From: an uncultured SAR116 cluster alpha proteobacterium
Lineage (GTDB): Bacteria; Pseudomonadota; Alphaproteobacteria; Puniceispirillales; Marisalimonadaceae
Direction: 5' to 3'
Assembly (NCBI GenBank): GCA_902625215.1
Contig: CACOAO010000001.1
Location: 159,712-223,711, forward strand
DNA length: 64,000 bases
Program-made: the position numbers and the translations under genes
Shown here: positions 17,927 through 26,400 of the stretch, in pieces
How the letters are laid out: each line of letters begins with the position of its first letter
Position numbering within the stretch: the stretch's first letter is position 1
Notes under the pieces: model-generated
Told to the model about the DNA's origin: nothing
Database searches by the model: none
What the model saw: the letters and a program-made list of their open reading frames with translations, nothing else

Positions 17927-19081
17927 ATGGTAAAAGCGAATAAGATTGGCGCCCTTTCAGGAATAAAGGTTATTGATCTAACGAGAGTATTATCTGGCCC
18001 ATTTTGCACTATGTTACTTGCTGACATGGGTGCTGAGGTCATCAAAATTGAGCCACCAAAAGGTGATAATGTTAGAAATCAAGGAGATATGGTAGAGGGT
18101 TATAGCTCTTATTTTGCCCAGTTTAATAGAAATAAAAAGTCGGTAATTCTTGATCTATATAAAGACTCAGAAAAAGAAATTTTAAGATCTTTACTTTCTG
18201 ATGCAGATGTAGTTGTAGAAAATTTTAAAGCTGGTGTTTTTGACAAAATGGGTTTTGATTTTGAAACTTTAAAATCATTAAATCCAAAATTAATAAGTGC
18301 CTCTGTTAATGGGTTTGGTAGTAAAGGGGAAATGAGTGATAGGCCTGCTTTCGATTTTATAGCACAAGCATTATCAGGTTTTATGTCATTAAATGGTACT
18401 GAAGAAAGTGGTCCAATGAGAGCAGCCATGCCTATATCCGATTTAGTAGCAGGATTATATTGTGCGTTTGGCATAGTATGCGCTTTACAATCTCGAGTAA
18501 GTACAGGTAATGGACAAAAAGTTGAGGCAAGCCTAACCTCTGGTTTAATTTCAATGATGGCATACCTTTCTTCTGAGAGCTTTGTAACAGGAAAAGCACC
18601 AAACAAATCAGGTAATAATCATCCTATCTTAGCACCATATGGAATTTTTAAAACATCTGATGGCGAAGTTGCAGTAGCCCCAGCTAGTGATAAGTTTTGT
18701 AGTATATTTCTTGAATGTACTGATTTATCATATTTATTAGAAAATGAATTATATAGAAATAATTCTAGTAGAATGAAAAATAGAGATAGCCTGAATGTAA
18801 TTGTTAATGAAAGAATGATTTTAGAAACTTCAGATTATTGGATAAAAAAATTAAATAAAGCTGGCTGTCCAGCAGCAAAAATCGTTTCACTTCCAGAAGC
18901 TTTGAATAGTCAATTAATCAAAGATAATGGAATGGTTATAAATTCTAATGGACCTGAAGGTAGAAAAATCAAAATGACAGGGTTTCCGGTCAAATTATCT
19001 GATACACCATCGCAGCTTTACAGGCCTCCACCATTACTTGGTGAACATACAAAAGAGATTTTAAAGACATTGAAAAAATAA
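17927..19081 (+). CDS. CaiB/BaiF family (class III) CoA transferase
   Basis: Expected to move CoA from a donor thioester such as succinyl-CoA onto a carboxylic acid, activating it for the neighbouring hydratase and lyase. Family marks are LSGIKVIDLTRVLSGPFCTMLLADMGAEVIKIEPP at residues 8-42, NRNKKSVILDLY, and VVENFKAGVFDKMGFDFETLKSLNPKLISASVNGFG near 95-130; the catalytic Asp is expected in RPAFDFIAQALSG. Full length at 384 residues. Its start codon directly follows the lyase stop, so the two are coupled. Confidence 0.9.
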   Translation: MVKANKIGALSGIKVIDLTRVLSGPFCTMLLADMGAEVIKIEPPKGDNVRNQGDMVEGYSSYFAQFNRNKKSVILDLYKDSEKEILRSLLSDADVVVENFKAGVFDKMGFDFETLKSLNPKLISASVNGFGSKGEMSDRPAFDFIAQALSGFMSLNGTEESGPMRAAMPISDLVAGLYCAFGIVCALQSRVSTGNGQKVEASLTSGLISMMAYLSSESFVTGKAPNKSGNNHPILAPYGIFKTSDGEVAVAPASDKFCSIFLECTDLSYLLENELYRNNSSRMKNRDSLNVIVNERMILETSDYWIKKLNKAGCPAAKIVSLPEALNSQLIKDNGMVINSNGPEGRKIKMTGFPVKLSDTPSQLYRPPPLLGEHTKEILKTLKK

Positions 19082-19098
19082 TATGGAGAATAATTACT

Positions 19099-19890
19099 AT
19101 GGATTTAGAAACGATTAATTTTAAGATTGAAAATGAGATAGCATACATTGAATTGAATAGGCCAAAACAATATAATTCTCTAAACCAGACTATGGCAGAA
19201 GATTTGTTTAAGGTTTCATTAGAATGTGATGATAATCCTAAAATAAGGTCCGTTTTAATGACAGGATCTGGAGAAGACGCATTTTGTGCCGGTGGAGACG
19301 TTAATTCATTCTATAAATATGGTAATAAAACTTCTAGTCATTTGAAAGAAGTAACAACAACTCTTCATGGAGCAATCTCAAGACTTTCTAGAATGAGTGC
19401 TCCATTAATTGTTGCTGTAAATGGTGTTGCTGCTGGTGCAGGTTTTTCTTTTGTTGGTTTTGCAGATATTGCCATTGCTTCGACAAATGCTACATTTGTT
19501 TCAGCATACTCAAAAATAGGACTAACTCCAGATGGATCCTCAACCTACTTTCTTCCGAGAATTATTGGAACAAGAAGATATACAGAACTTGTCTTAACAA
19601 ATAGAGTTTTAAGTGCGAATGAAGCACTTGATTGGGGATTAATTAATAAGGTTGTAGATTTTAAGCATTTAAAAGATGAAGCAAATAATCTTGCAAAAAA
19701 ATTAGCCTCAGGACCTTCTTTAGCATTTGGAAAGTTAAAAAATTTAGTTAATAATAGCTTTTTAGACTCTCTTGAAGGTCAAATGGAGTATGAAGCAAGA
19801 ATGATCGCAGAGTCATCTAAAACTAGTGATGGTATTAATGGTATTGAAGCTTTTGTGAATAAAAAATCAGTAACATTTAGAGGTCAATAA
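19099..19890 (+). CDS. Enoyl-CoA hydratase/isomerase family protein
   Basis: A crotonase-fold enzyme of 263 residues. IELNRPKQYNSLNQTMAEDL lies at the start, the oxyanion-hole segments are DAFCAGGDVNSF (about 66-77) and NGVAAGAGFSFVGFADIAIA (about 111-130), and SKIGLTPDGSSTYFLPRIIG follows. The usual second catalytic Glu position reads GLTPDGSST, with Asp near it. Hydration or isomerisation of an unsaturated branched acyl-CoA fits its place between the CoA transferase and the lyase reaction. Confidence 0.88.
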   Translation: MDLETINFKIENEIAYIELNRPKQYNSLNQTMAEDLFKVSLECDDNPKIRSVLMTGSGEDAFCAGGDVNSFYKYGNKTSSHLKEVTTTLHGAISRLSRMSAPLIVAVNGVAAGAGFSFVGFADIAIASTNATFVSAYSKIGLTPDGSSTYFLPRIIGTRRYTELVLTNRVLSANEALDWGLINKVVDFKHLKDEANNLAKKLASGPSLAFGKLKNLVNNSFLDSLEGQMEYEARMIAESSKTSDGINGIEAFVNKKSVTFRGQ

Positions 19891-19901
19891 ATAGGGTTTT
19901 T

Positions 19902-20993
19902 ATGTCTTTTGATATATTAGTTTTTGACGGGGATGGTATTGGCCCAGAAATAATGAGTTCAACACTGGAAATTATTGAATTTTTAAATACAAAATTAAAA
20001 TTAAATATAAATTTAAAAAAAGAAATTCTAGGTTTTGAACTATTAAAAAAGAAGGGTGTAACTTTTACGGATGATTTATTATTAAAATCAAAAGAAGCAG
20101 ATGGTATAATTTTAGGGCCAGTTGATCATAATAATTATCCTTCAGTTTCTGATGGAGGCATTAATCCTTCAGCAAAGCTTCGAATTGAATTAGACTTATA
20201 TTCCAACATTAGGCCAGCAAAAAAATATGTTAATGTTAAATCATTATCACAAAATATGGATTTGGTGATTGTACGTGAAAACACAGAAGGTTTTTATGCG
20301 GACAGAAATATGTATGATGGCTGTGGAGAATTTAGTCCTATTCCAGGTGTAGGCTTATCTTTAAGGAAAATTACAAAAGAGGCATCTTTAAAAATTGCTG
20401 AGTCAGCATTTGAAATAGCCAAATCAAGATCTATTAATCAAACTAAAAAATCAAAAGTTCACGTTGTGCATAAAGCCAATGTTATGAAAATTACTGATGG
20501 TATTTTTCTTGATGCATGTAGAAATATTTCATCCAAATATAATGATATTGATTGTGAAGAGATGTTAGTAGATGCATGTGCTGCGCATCTTGTAAGGAAA
20601 CCAGAGCAGTTTGATGTTATTTTAACAACAAATATGTTTGGTGATATTTTATCAGACTTAGCAACAGAATTATCTGGTTCTTTAGGTCTTGCCGGGTCAC
20701 TGAATGCAGGTAATAAATATGCAATGGCCCAAGCACAACACGGAGCGGCTCCTGATATTGCAGAAAAGAATATTGCAAACCCAATCTCACTAATTTTATC
20801 TTCAGCCATGTTATTAGATTGGCTTGGAAAAAAAAGAAGATCAGAAAAATTAATTTTAGCTTCTAATTTAATTAATAAATCTGTATTAGAGTTACTTAAT
20901 TACAAAGAAAACTTTACCAATGATCTTGGTGGAAAAGCCTCAACTAACAAAACCACAGAAAACTTGACAAAAATATTAACTAACTTGATTTAA
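19902..20993 (+). CDS. Isocitrate/isopropylmalate dehydrogenase-family beta-decarboxylating dehydrogenase
   Basis: An NAD(P)-dependent oxidative decarboxylase of a 2-hydroxy acid with a 3-carboxylate. FDGDGIGPEIM is the N-terminal signature; ELDLYSNIRP, VRENTEGFYADRNM, HKANVMKITDG and TTNMFGDILSDLATELSGSLGLAGS carry the binding and metal residues. In a by-eye alignment, the position of E. coli Icd Ser113 reads Asn and that of Asn115 reads Ser (INPSAKLR), so isocitrate may not be the substrate. At 363 residues it is the compact IPMDH-like form. It sits between the hydratase and prpF genes. Confidence 0.88.
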   Translation: MSFDILVFDGDGIGPEIMSSTLEIIEFLNTKLKLNINLKKEILGFELLKKKGVTFTDDLLLKSKEADGIILGPVDHNNYPSVSDGGINPSAKLRIELDLYSNIRPAKKYVNVKSLSQNMDLVIVRENTEGFYADRNMYDGCGEFSPIPGVGLSLRKITKEASLKIAESAFEIAKSRSINQTKKSKVHVVHKANVMKITDGIFLDACRNISSKYNDIDCEEMLVDACAAHLVRKPEQFDVILTTNMFGDILSDLATELSGSLGLAGSLNAGNKYAMAQAQHGAAPDIAEKNIANPISLILSSAMLLDWLGKKRRSEKLILASNLINKSVLELLNYKENFTNDLGGKASTNKTTENLTKILTNLI

Positions 20994-20998
20994 AAAAT

Positions 20999-22099
20999 AT
21001 GTCTGACCAAATATCTATACCAGCGGTTTATATGAGAGGTGGCACTTCAAAAGGATTACTTTTTAATCATCATGATTTACCTAAAGATCAGTCTAGATTA
21101 GATAAATATCTGCTTGCAGCAATGGGGTCTCCTGATCTTAGACAAATAAATGGAATGGGTGGAGCTACTTCAGTAACAAGTAAAGTTTGCATTATTTCAA
21201 AAAGTAATCAAAAAAATGTTGATATAGATTATCTTTTTGCTCAAGTCCTAGTTGACGAAGCAAAGGTGGACTATGGACCAACTTGTGGAAATATGCTCTC
21301 GGCAGTAGGTCCTTTTTCAATTGAACAAGGCTTAATTGAAGCAAAAAAGAGTGAAACTAGAATAGTAATTAGATCTGTAAACACAGGATCTATAATTGAA
21401 GCTGTAGTTCCAACACCCAAAAAAAAGTTAAAATACACTGGAGATTTTGAAATTGATGGTGTTCCTGGAAAAGGCGCTCCTATTTTATTAAAATTTAAGA
21501 ATTTAGTAGGTGGAGTTACAGGTAATATGTTACCTACAAAAACCCCTTGCATAAATATTAAAGGTTTTGATGTGACTTGTCTTGACGTTTCTATGCCTAT
21601 AGTCATGGCAAAAGCTTCTGACTTTGGCATTAGTGGCAATGAAACAAGCGAAGAGCTTAATAAAAATTTTGAATTGCTTAATAAAATAGAAGAAATCAGG
21701 ATTATTGCAGGTACTGAAATGGGAATGGGGGATGTTAGTGGAAAGGTAATACCAAAATTTGCTCTTTTGTCAAAACCACTTAAAGGTGGAACAATCACAT
21801 CCAGATATTTTACTCCAAATACATGCCATGAGACACATGCTGCTACTGGCAGTAATTGTATTGCATCTGCTTGTCTCATTTCAAATACAATTGCCTCTCA
21901 AATTGCTGAAATTAAAGTTTATAAGGAAAATAAAATAACAATAGAACATCCTCTAGGTTCAATAGATTGTTTTGTTGAAATTTGCCCATCAACTGAGGAC
22001 AACAAAAATGATTTTATAATCTCATGTGGTATCTATCGGACATCAAGAAAAATAATGGATGGAAAAATTTATATTCCAGAAAATATTAATGATAATTGA
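20999..22099 (+). CDS. PrpF-family isomerase/tautomerase
   Basis: PrpF proteins move a double bond in unsaturated tricarboxylates (2-methylaconitate, aconitate or 4-oxalomesaconate). PAVYMRGGTSKGLLFNHHDLP holds the conserved RGGTSKG loop; GMGGATSVTSKVCII, YGPTCGNMLSAVGPF with a catalytic-type Cys, and the second TCHETHAATGSNCIAS also fit. The length of 366 is typical. In this operon it may act on a branched unsaturated tricarboxylate before the dehydrogenase step. The following membrane-protein gene overlaps its end. Confidence 0.88.
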   Translation: MSDQISIPAVYMRGGTSKGLLFNHHDLPKDQSRLDKYLLAAMGSPDLRQINGMGGATSVTSKVCIISKSNQKNVDIDYLFAQVLVDEAKVDYGPTCGNMLSAVGPFSIEQGLIEAKKSETRIVIRSVNTGSIIEAVVPTPKKKLKYTGDFEIDGVPGKGAPILLKFKNLVGGVTGNMLPTKTPCINIKGFDVTCLDVSMPIVMAKASDFGISGNETSEELNKNFELLNKIEEIRIIAGTEMGMGDVSGKVIPKFALLSKPLKGGTITSRYFTPNTCHETHAATGSNCIASACLISNTIASQIAEIKVYKENKITIEHPLGSIDCFVEICPSTEDNKNDFIISCGIYRTSRKIMDGKIYIPENINDN

Positions 22100-23159
22100 C
22101 AGATCCAAATTAGTTGCGTTTTTCTTTGGGTGGTGGCCAGAAAAATGGCGATATACATGGAGTTTATTGTTAGCAGTTGCAAGTGGTTTTATAGCATATT
22201 ACATTGGTTTGCCATTACCTTGGATGTTAGGTCCATTAATAGGTTGTGGTTTTTTTGCAGCAATAGGTAAAGGAGTAATTATTGGAAAAAAACCTAGACC
22301 AGTTTGCAGAGCACTTTTAGGTTGCACAATTGGTGCTAATTTTGGGCCAGAAATCATTGACAGAGTCGATGAAATTGGAATTTCGTTATTATTTGTACCT
22401 GGCTTTGTAGTTCTAATGGGTTTTACAACTTATTTCTATTTAAACAAAATTATGAAAATGGACAGGTTAACTTCAATTTATGGCTCTTTTCCAGGTGGTT
22501 TGAATGAAATGGTTATTCTTGGTCAAGAAATTGGATCAAACCCAAGAACTTTGGTACTAATACACGCTACTCGAATAGTTGTAGTAGTCGTTTTAGCTTC
22601 TTTACTTATTTTGTTTGTTCCAAAGCTTAGTGTTGATACTTTACCAAATCCAGATCTATTTTATAATTGGGAACAACTTCCATTTGTTTTTACAATATCT
22701 TATTTAGGATGGTATTTGGCAGTTAAGTTAAAAATTCCTGGTCCAACAATAATTGGTCCTATGATTTTTTCAGCACTTATTCATATTTTTGAAATTGTAA
22801 ATGCAATGCCGATGTACATTATTGTTATTTCTGTTCAAATTTTACTAGGTTCAGCTCTTGGATGTTTATTCAAAAATATTACTTTAAAAGAGATGTCTGG
22901 TCCTATACTCGCAGGATTAATAACAACTTTAATAGCAACTATACCACTAGTAATTATCTACTTTATACTATCTAGTCTTGGGTACGATCCATTATCAGTC
23001 TTATTAGCTTTCTCACCAGGAGGACAATCTGAAATGAATATTTTAGCTCTTTCTGTAGGAGCAGACATGTCATTTATAAGCCCGCATCATATGCTTAGAG
23101 TTTTTATGGTAATTATTTTTGCAGGAATTCTTCATAAAATAATAAAACAAAAGCTATAA
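22089..23159 (+). CDS. AbrB-type (PF05145-like) duplicated membrane protein
   Basis: About 356 residues with some ten membrane segments and two halves of related sequence. The first has YGSFPGGLNEMVILGQEIGSNPRTLVLIHATRI and the second AFSPGGQSEMNILALSVGADMSFISPHHMLRV. Database entries often name this family AbrB transcriptional regulators, but nothing here resembles a DNA-binding domain; a transporter or exporter role is more plausible. The track start (22059) overlaps prpF by 41 bases; the ATG at 22089 reduces this to 11 and is preferred. It is the last gene of the operon and ends one base from a convergent gene. Confidence 0.8.
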   Translation: MIIDRSKLVAFFFGWWPEKWRYTWSLLLAVASGFIAYYIGLPLPWMLGPLIGCGFFAAIGKGVIIGKKPRPVCRALLGCTIGANFGPEIIDRVDEIGISLLFVPGFVVLMGFTTYFYLNKIMKMDRLTSIYGSFPGGLNEMVILGQEIGSNPRTLVLIHATRIVVVVVLASLLILFVPKLSVDTLPNPDLFYNWEQLPFVFTISYLGWYLAVKLKIPGPTIIGPMIFSALIHIFEIVNAMPMYIIVISVQILLGSALGCLFKNITLKEMSGPILAGLITTLIATIPLVIIYFILSSLGYDPLSVLLAFSPGGQSEMNILALSVGADMSFISPHHMLRVFMVIIFAGILHKIIKQKL

Positions 23160-23160
23160 T

Positions 23161-23565
23161 CTATTTCTTTAATTTATCTTTATTTGAGTTAACCAAACTC
23201 ATTTTGGTATTGTCTACGTATGGTGCGTTTTCAATCCAAGACATCTTAAAACCTTCAATACAAGCTATATTATATCCATATTCGTTAGGATTAGATCGTC
23301 TTTTGTGATGTGTATTTATCCCGCAGATCTTACAAAAATAATGCTCAGCAATATTAGTATTCCATTGATAAGTCGATATAAATTTTTGTCCAGAAATGAT
23401 TTTTAGCAAATCCACAGGTGCAGATCCCATTACAAATCCTTTTCTTGAACAAATAGAGCAATTACATCTTCGAAGGTCTTTTAGGCTGGTATTAACTTGA
23501 AATTGAACTAAACCACAATGACAGCTGCCTTTTAAGGGTAACTCTAAATCATTAAATCTCATCAC
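23161..23565 (-). CDS. GFA-family (Mss4-like fold) zinc protein
   Basis: A 134-residue member of the glutathione-dependent formaldehyde-activating enzyme family. Zinc ligands are in CHCGLVQFQV (residues about 16-25), RRCNCSICSRKG and YFCKICGINTHHKRRS. Most members are not proven to act on formaldehyde, so the activity stays open. The start is GTG (23565) or the adjacent ATG (23562). It lies 2 bases downstream of the DapA-like gene on the same strand and is probably co-transcribed with it. Confidence 0.85.
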   Translation of the reverse strand: MMRFNDLELPLKGSCHCGLVQFQVNTSLKDLRRCNCSICSRKGFVMGSAPVDLLKIISGQKFISTYQWNTNIAEHYFCKICGINTHHKRRSNPNEYGYNIACIEGFKMSWIENAPYVDNTKMSLVNSNKDKLKK

Positions 23566-23567
23566 AA

Positions 23568-24479
23568 TTAAAAGTCAAATCCGTAATTATCTCTTAATTT
23601 ACTGGCTAATTCAGAAGTTTTGTTTTTAGAGATAGGTTTAAATGGTGGCCTTAAATTATTCCATAAAGAGTTTTTAGTTTGGATGGCTAATAGAGATTTT
23701 TGAGCAGGTATTGGTGCATAATCCTGAAACAATAATCTAACTGATTTAACCTTTTTTTGAAGTTCTGCAGCCTCGTCCCATTTTCCTGAATGACAAAGAT
23801 CTATAACCTTTGAGATGTCTATGCTGTTTAAATTAGCAGTTGCTGAAATACAACCAGGTGCACCTAACTTAATGGCTTCAATTACTGGAAGTTCTGCTCC
23901 TGGATAAACAACTAAATCTTTGATATTTAGCAGGGCCTCTGTATTCTCCCAAACGCCAGAGCTATCTTTAATTCCTATTATGAATTCTGGATAAGCTTCT
24001 TTCAATCTTTTAACTAATTCTATGGATAAACCAACACCACTTACCTGCGGAATATGATATAAATATATATTGAGTCTATTATCATTGACACCATCAATTA
24101 GTTTTTCGAAATATTCATAAAGTCCTTCGTCGCTCATTCCTTTAAAATAAAATGGCGGTAATGTCATTGCTCCAAGGCAACCCAAATCTATTGCATGTTT
24201 GGTAATTTCAATAGTATCTGGCAAATTACATAAACCTGTTCCTGGAATTAAGGTTTTTGGATCGATGCCGGACTTTACCAAACCTTCAATTGCTAACATT
24301 CTTTCTTTATTACCAACTGACAAAGCCTCTCCGGTAGTTCCAAAGGGAGCAAGTCCTGAACAACCATTTTCCATAAGATGTTTAGCAAGATCATCATACA
24401 TTTTTTGATCGAGTTTAAGATCTTTGTCAAAAGGGGTTAAGATTGGTGCTATTAAACCTTTAATCAAATTTATCTCCAT
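23568..24479 (-). CDS. Dihydrodipicolinate synthase/N-acetylneuraminate lyase family aldolase (GTTGE type)
   Basis: A class I aldolase of about 303 residues. FGTTGEALSVGNKER carries the conserved Thr pair, YLYHIPQVSG the Tyr, and FIIGIKDSSGVWEN the Schiff-base Lys (about 165). It is isolated from lysine-biosynthesis genes and beside an Ldh-family dehydrogenase, so degradation of a keto acid is more likely than DHDP synthesis. The track starts at TTG 24485; I prefer ATG 24479. Compare the second family member at 41856, which lacks the TTGE motif. Confidence 0.85.
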   Translation of the reverse strand: MEINLIKGLIAPILTPFDKDLKLDQKMYDDLAKHLMENGCSGLAPFGTTGEALSVGNKERMLAIEGLVKSGIDPKTLIPGTGLCNLPDTIEITKHAIDLGCLGAMTLPPFYFKGMSDEGLYEYFEKLIDGVNDNRLNIYLYHIPQVSGVGLSIELVKRLKEAYPEFIIGIKDSSGVWENTEALLNIKDLVVYPGAELPVIEAIKLGAPGCISATANLNSIDISKVIDLCHSGKWDEAAELQKKVKSVRLLFQDYAPIPAQKSLLAIQTKNSLWNNLRPPFKPISKNKTSELASKLRDNYGFDF

Positions 24480-24596
24480 GAACAAAATTAAAAAATAATC
24501 CTACTTTAATTTTTTAGATAAATAAATTTCAAATTGTAGAATTTTTTCTTACTTATCATTCATATAGAAAATTACATAGATCAATTAATACGTTAG

Positions 24597-24605
24597 TGAT
24601 ATAAG
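24597..24605 (+). promoter_or_regulatory. Extended -10 promoter candidate (TGATATAAG)
   Basis: TGATATAAG matches the extended -10 form TGnTATAAT with one mismatch. It ends 39 bases before the TTG start of the Ldh-family gene. No convincing -35 is seen, which is acceptable for extended -10 promoters. Confidence 0.4.
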
Positions 24606-24634
24606 CAAAAAGAATAAAATATACATCTAACTTT

Positions 24635-24639
24635 GGGGG
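24635..24639 (+). promoter_or_regulatory. G5 ribosome binding site supporting the TTG start at 24645
   Basis: GGGGG lies 5 bases before TTG 24645, and the reading frame shows family sequence soon afterwards. The context TTGGGGGTATAATTG is very like TTGGGGGGTATTATTATG before the gene at 5306. Confidence 0.5.
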
Positions 24640-24644
24640 TATAA

Positions 24645-25772
24645 TTGACTGAGAATATTAAAAGAGCTGAAATTCGTGTGGATGTACAGCATGCAATAGA
24701 ATTGATAAGTGATATTTTTAAAGCTAAATCTTGCAATGATAATGAAGCAAAAACGATTGCTGAAAGACTGGCTGGATCGAATTTAGTTGGACATGATAGT
24801 CACGGTATTGCAAGGGTCCCAAGATATGTTCAATGGATGGAAAAAGGGTGGGTTTTTCCAAATTTAAAACCTGAAATAGTAATCGATGCTGGTGCAATGG
24901 GCTGCCTTGATGCTAAGCAAGGATTTGGACAAGTTGCTGGTGAATATGCGGTTGATGATGGAATTTTAAGAGCAAAAAAACACGGAGTTTCTGTAATAGG
25001 TCTTAGAAATTCAGGTCATCTAGGAAGAATTGGTGATTGGGCTGAAAGAGCAGCAGATGCAGATTTGATTTCTTTTCATTTTGTAAATGTAAGGGGTAGT
25101 TTGTTAGTTGCACCCTTTGGTGGAAGCGATAGAAGAGGAAGTACTTCCCCACTTGCTATAGGTATACCTATTAAAGACAAAGATCATATTATTTTGGATA
25201 TGGCTACATCAACAGTAGCAGAAGGTAAAGTAATGGTAGCTCAAAAGGGCGGTAAGCAATTACCTCACGGAGCCTTAATAGATAGTACGGGTAAACTGAC
25301 TACAAATCCTGAAGCCATGTATGGTAGAATAAGAGATGATGAGGTGCCTAATCCAGATAAGGGAAAAGGTGCTATTACAGCTTTTGGACTTCACAAAGGT
25401 TCTGGAATAAATTTTATGATGGAAATGTTGGGAGGAGCATTAACAGGTAATGGAGTTTGTGGAGCCTTAAATGAGAAAGAAAGAAGAAAGTTTTCAAACG
25501 GCATGTTGTCCATATATATCGAAGTTGAAAAAATGGTTGATTTTGATTACTTCATACAAGAAGTAAAATCATATGCGGAGTTTGTTCGAGCTTCTAAGCC
25601 TTCTCAAAATAATGATAAAGTGTTAATACCAGGTGATAAAGAAATCTCGACTAAAGAAGAAAGACTTAAATTTGGACTGCCTGTACCACCATTAGTATGG
25701 GAAAATATTAAACAGACGGCAAAGAAACTAAATGTCGAAAATCTAGATCGTTTTGAAAATGCTATAAAATAA
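24645..25772 (+). CDS. Ldh-family (malate/ureidoglycolate/lactate dehydrogenase-type) NAD(P) oxidoreductase
   Basis: A member of the MDH2/LDH2 fold, which oxidises 2-hydroxy acids such as L-malate, L-lactate, L-sulfolactate or ureidoglycolate. SNLVGHDSHGIARVPRYVQWM contains the conserved DSHG His, followed by GCLDAKQGFGQVAG and SPLAIGIPIKDKDHIILDMATSTVAEGKV. At 375 residues it is full length. A paralogue lies at 60251. Given the ureide genes in this window, ureidoglycolate dehydrogenase activity is one option, but it does not sit in the ureide operons. Confidence 0.85.
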   Translation: MTENIKRAEIRVDVQHAIELISDIFKAKSCNDNEAKTIAERLAGSNLVGHDSHGIARVPRYVQWMEKGWVFPNLKPEIVIDAGAMGCLDAKQGFGQVAGEYAVDDGILRAKKHGVSVIGLRNSGHLGRIGDWAERAADADLISFHFVNVRGSLLVAPFGGSDRRGSTSPLAIGIPIKDKDHIILDMATSTVAEGKVMVAQKGGKQLPHGALIDSTGKLTTNPEAMYGRIRDDEVPNPDKGKGAITAFGLHKGSGINFMMEMLGGALTGNGVCGALNEKERRKFSNGMLSIYIEVEKMVDFDYFIQEVKSYAEFVRASKPSQNNDKVLIPGDKEISTKEERLKFGLPVPPLVWENIKQTAKKLNVENLDRFENAIK

Positions 25773-25776
25773 TTTT

Positions 25777-26400
25777 TTAAGTTTCAAAAATTCTATCTCC
25801 AGCATCTCCAAGTCCAGGTAAGATAAAACCATCTTCGTTAAGCTTATCATCTTTTTGGGCACATATTATTTCAACTTCTGGAAAATTGGTCTGAACATTT
25901 TTAATCCCCGGGTCAGAAGCTAATAGACAAATTAGTTTAATATCTGAAGCAAAATGATCTTTTAGGGTATTTATTGCATAAATTGCGCTTCCTCCAGTTG
26001 CAAGCATTGGATCACACAAATAACATTGTCTATTTTTTAAATTAGAAGGAAGCTTTTTAATGTAATTGACTGGTTTAAGTGTTTTCTCATCTCTATATAT
26101 GCCAATATGTCCAATTGAAACTTCATCAAATATATCTGTAATTCCTTCACTCATAATTAAACCAGCTCTTAAAATTGAGATAATGCAGGGTTTTGGATCA
26201 CTTAATGTTACGCCATAGTATTTTTCTAAAGGGGTTTCAACTATTTTTGGTAAAACTTTTAAATCCTTAAAAATTTCAAAAGCCATAAGAGAAGATATTT
26301 TTCTTGCTAAAAATCTAAATTTAGCACTTTTTGTATCTTTTGACCTCAATATGGTCATGTAAAGATTAATAAGAGGATGATTTAGAATTTTTACTTTCAT
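25777..26400 (-). CDS. upp: Uracil phosphoribosyltransferase
   Basis: Converts uracil and PRPP to UMP for pyrimidine salvage. The PRPP-binding loop DPMLATGGSAIYAI lies near residues 128-141, and the C-terminus GLGDAGDRIFET matches the uracil-binding GDAGDR region. CIISILRAGLIMSEGITD is the conserved central strand. The length of 207 is typical. Its ATG overlaps the racemase-like stop by one base (TAATG), so the two are coupled, an unusual partner for upp. Together with the nucleoside importer it suggests use of imported nucleobases. Confidence 0.93.
   Translation of the reverse strand: MKVKILNHPLINLYMTILRSKDTKSAKFRFLARKISSLMAFEIFKDLKVLPKIVETPLEKYYGVTLSDPKPCIISILRAGLIMSEGITDIFDEVSIGHIGIYRDEKTLKPVNYIKKLPSNLKNRQCYLCDPMLATGGSAIYAINTLKDHFASDIKLICLLASDPGIKNVQTNFPEVEIICAQKDDKLNEDGFILPGLGDAGDRIFET

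Noticed and set aside
18109-18606. 165-codon antisense ORF inside the CoA-transferase gene
   Set aside because: A shadow of the well-supported CaiB/BaiF gene; no independent start signal or recognisable domain.
21271-21879. 202-codon antisense ORF inside prpF
   Set aside because: PrpF on the + strand has clear family motifs over its full length; the antisense frame gives low-complexity sequence with no domain and no ribosome binding site.
22089-23159. AbrB transcription regulator
   Set aside because: The protein is hydrophobic throughout with about ten membrane segments; no swapped-hairpin DNA-binding domain is present.
23568-24479. True dihydrodipicolinate synthase (dapA) for lysine synthesis
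   Set aside because: The catalytic motifs are kept, but the context is catabolic with no lysine genes, and this large family has many functions; I left the gene symbol empty.
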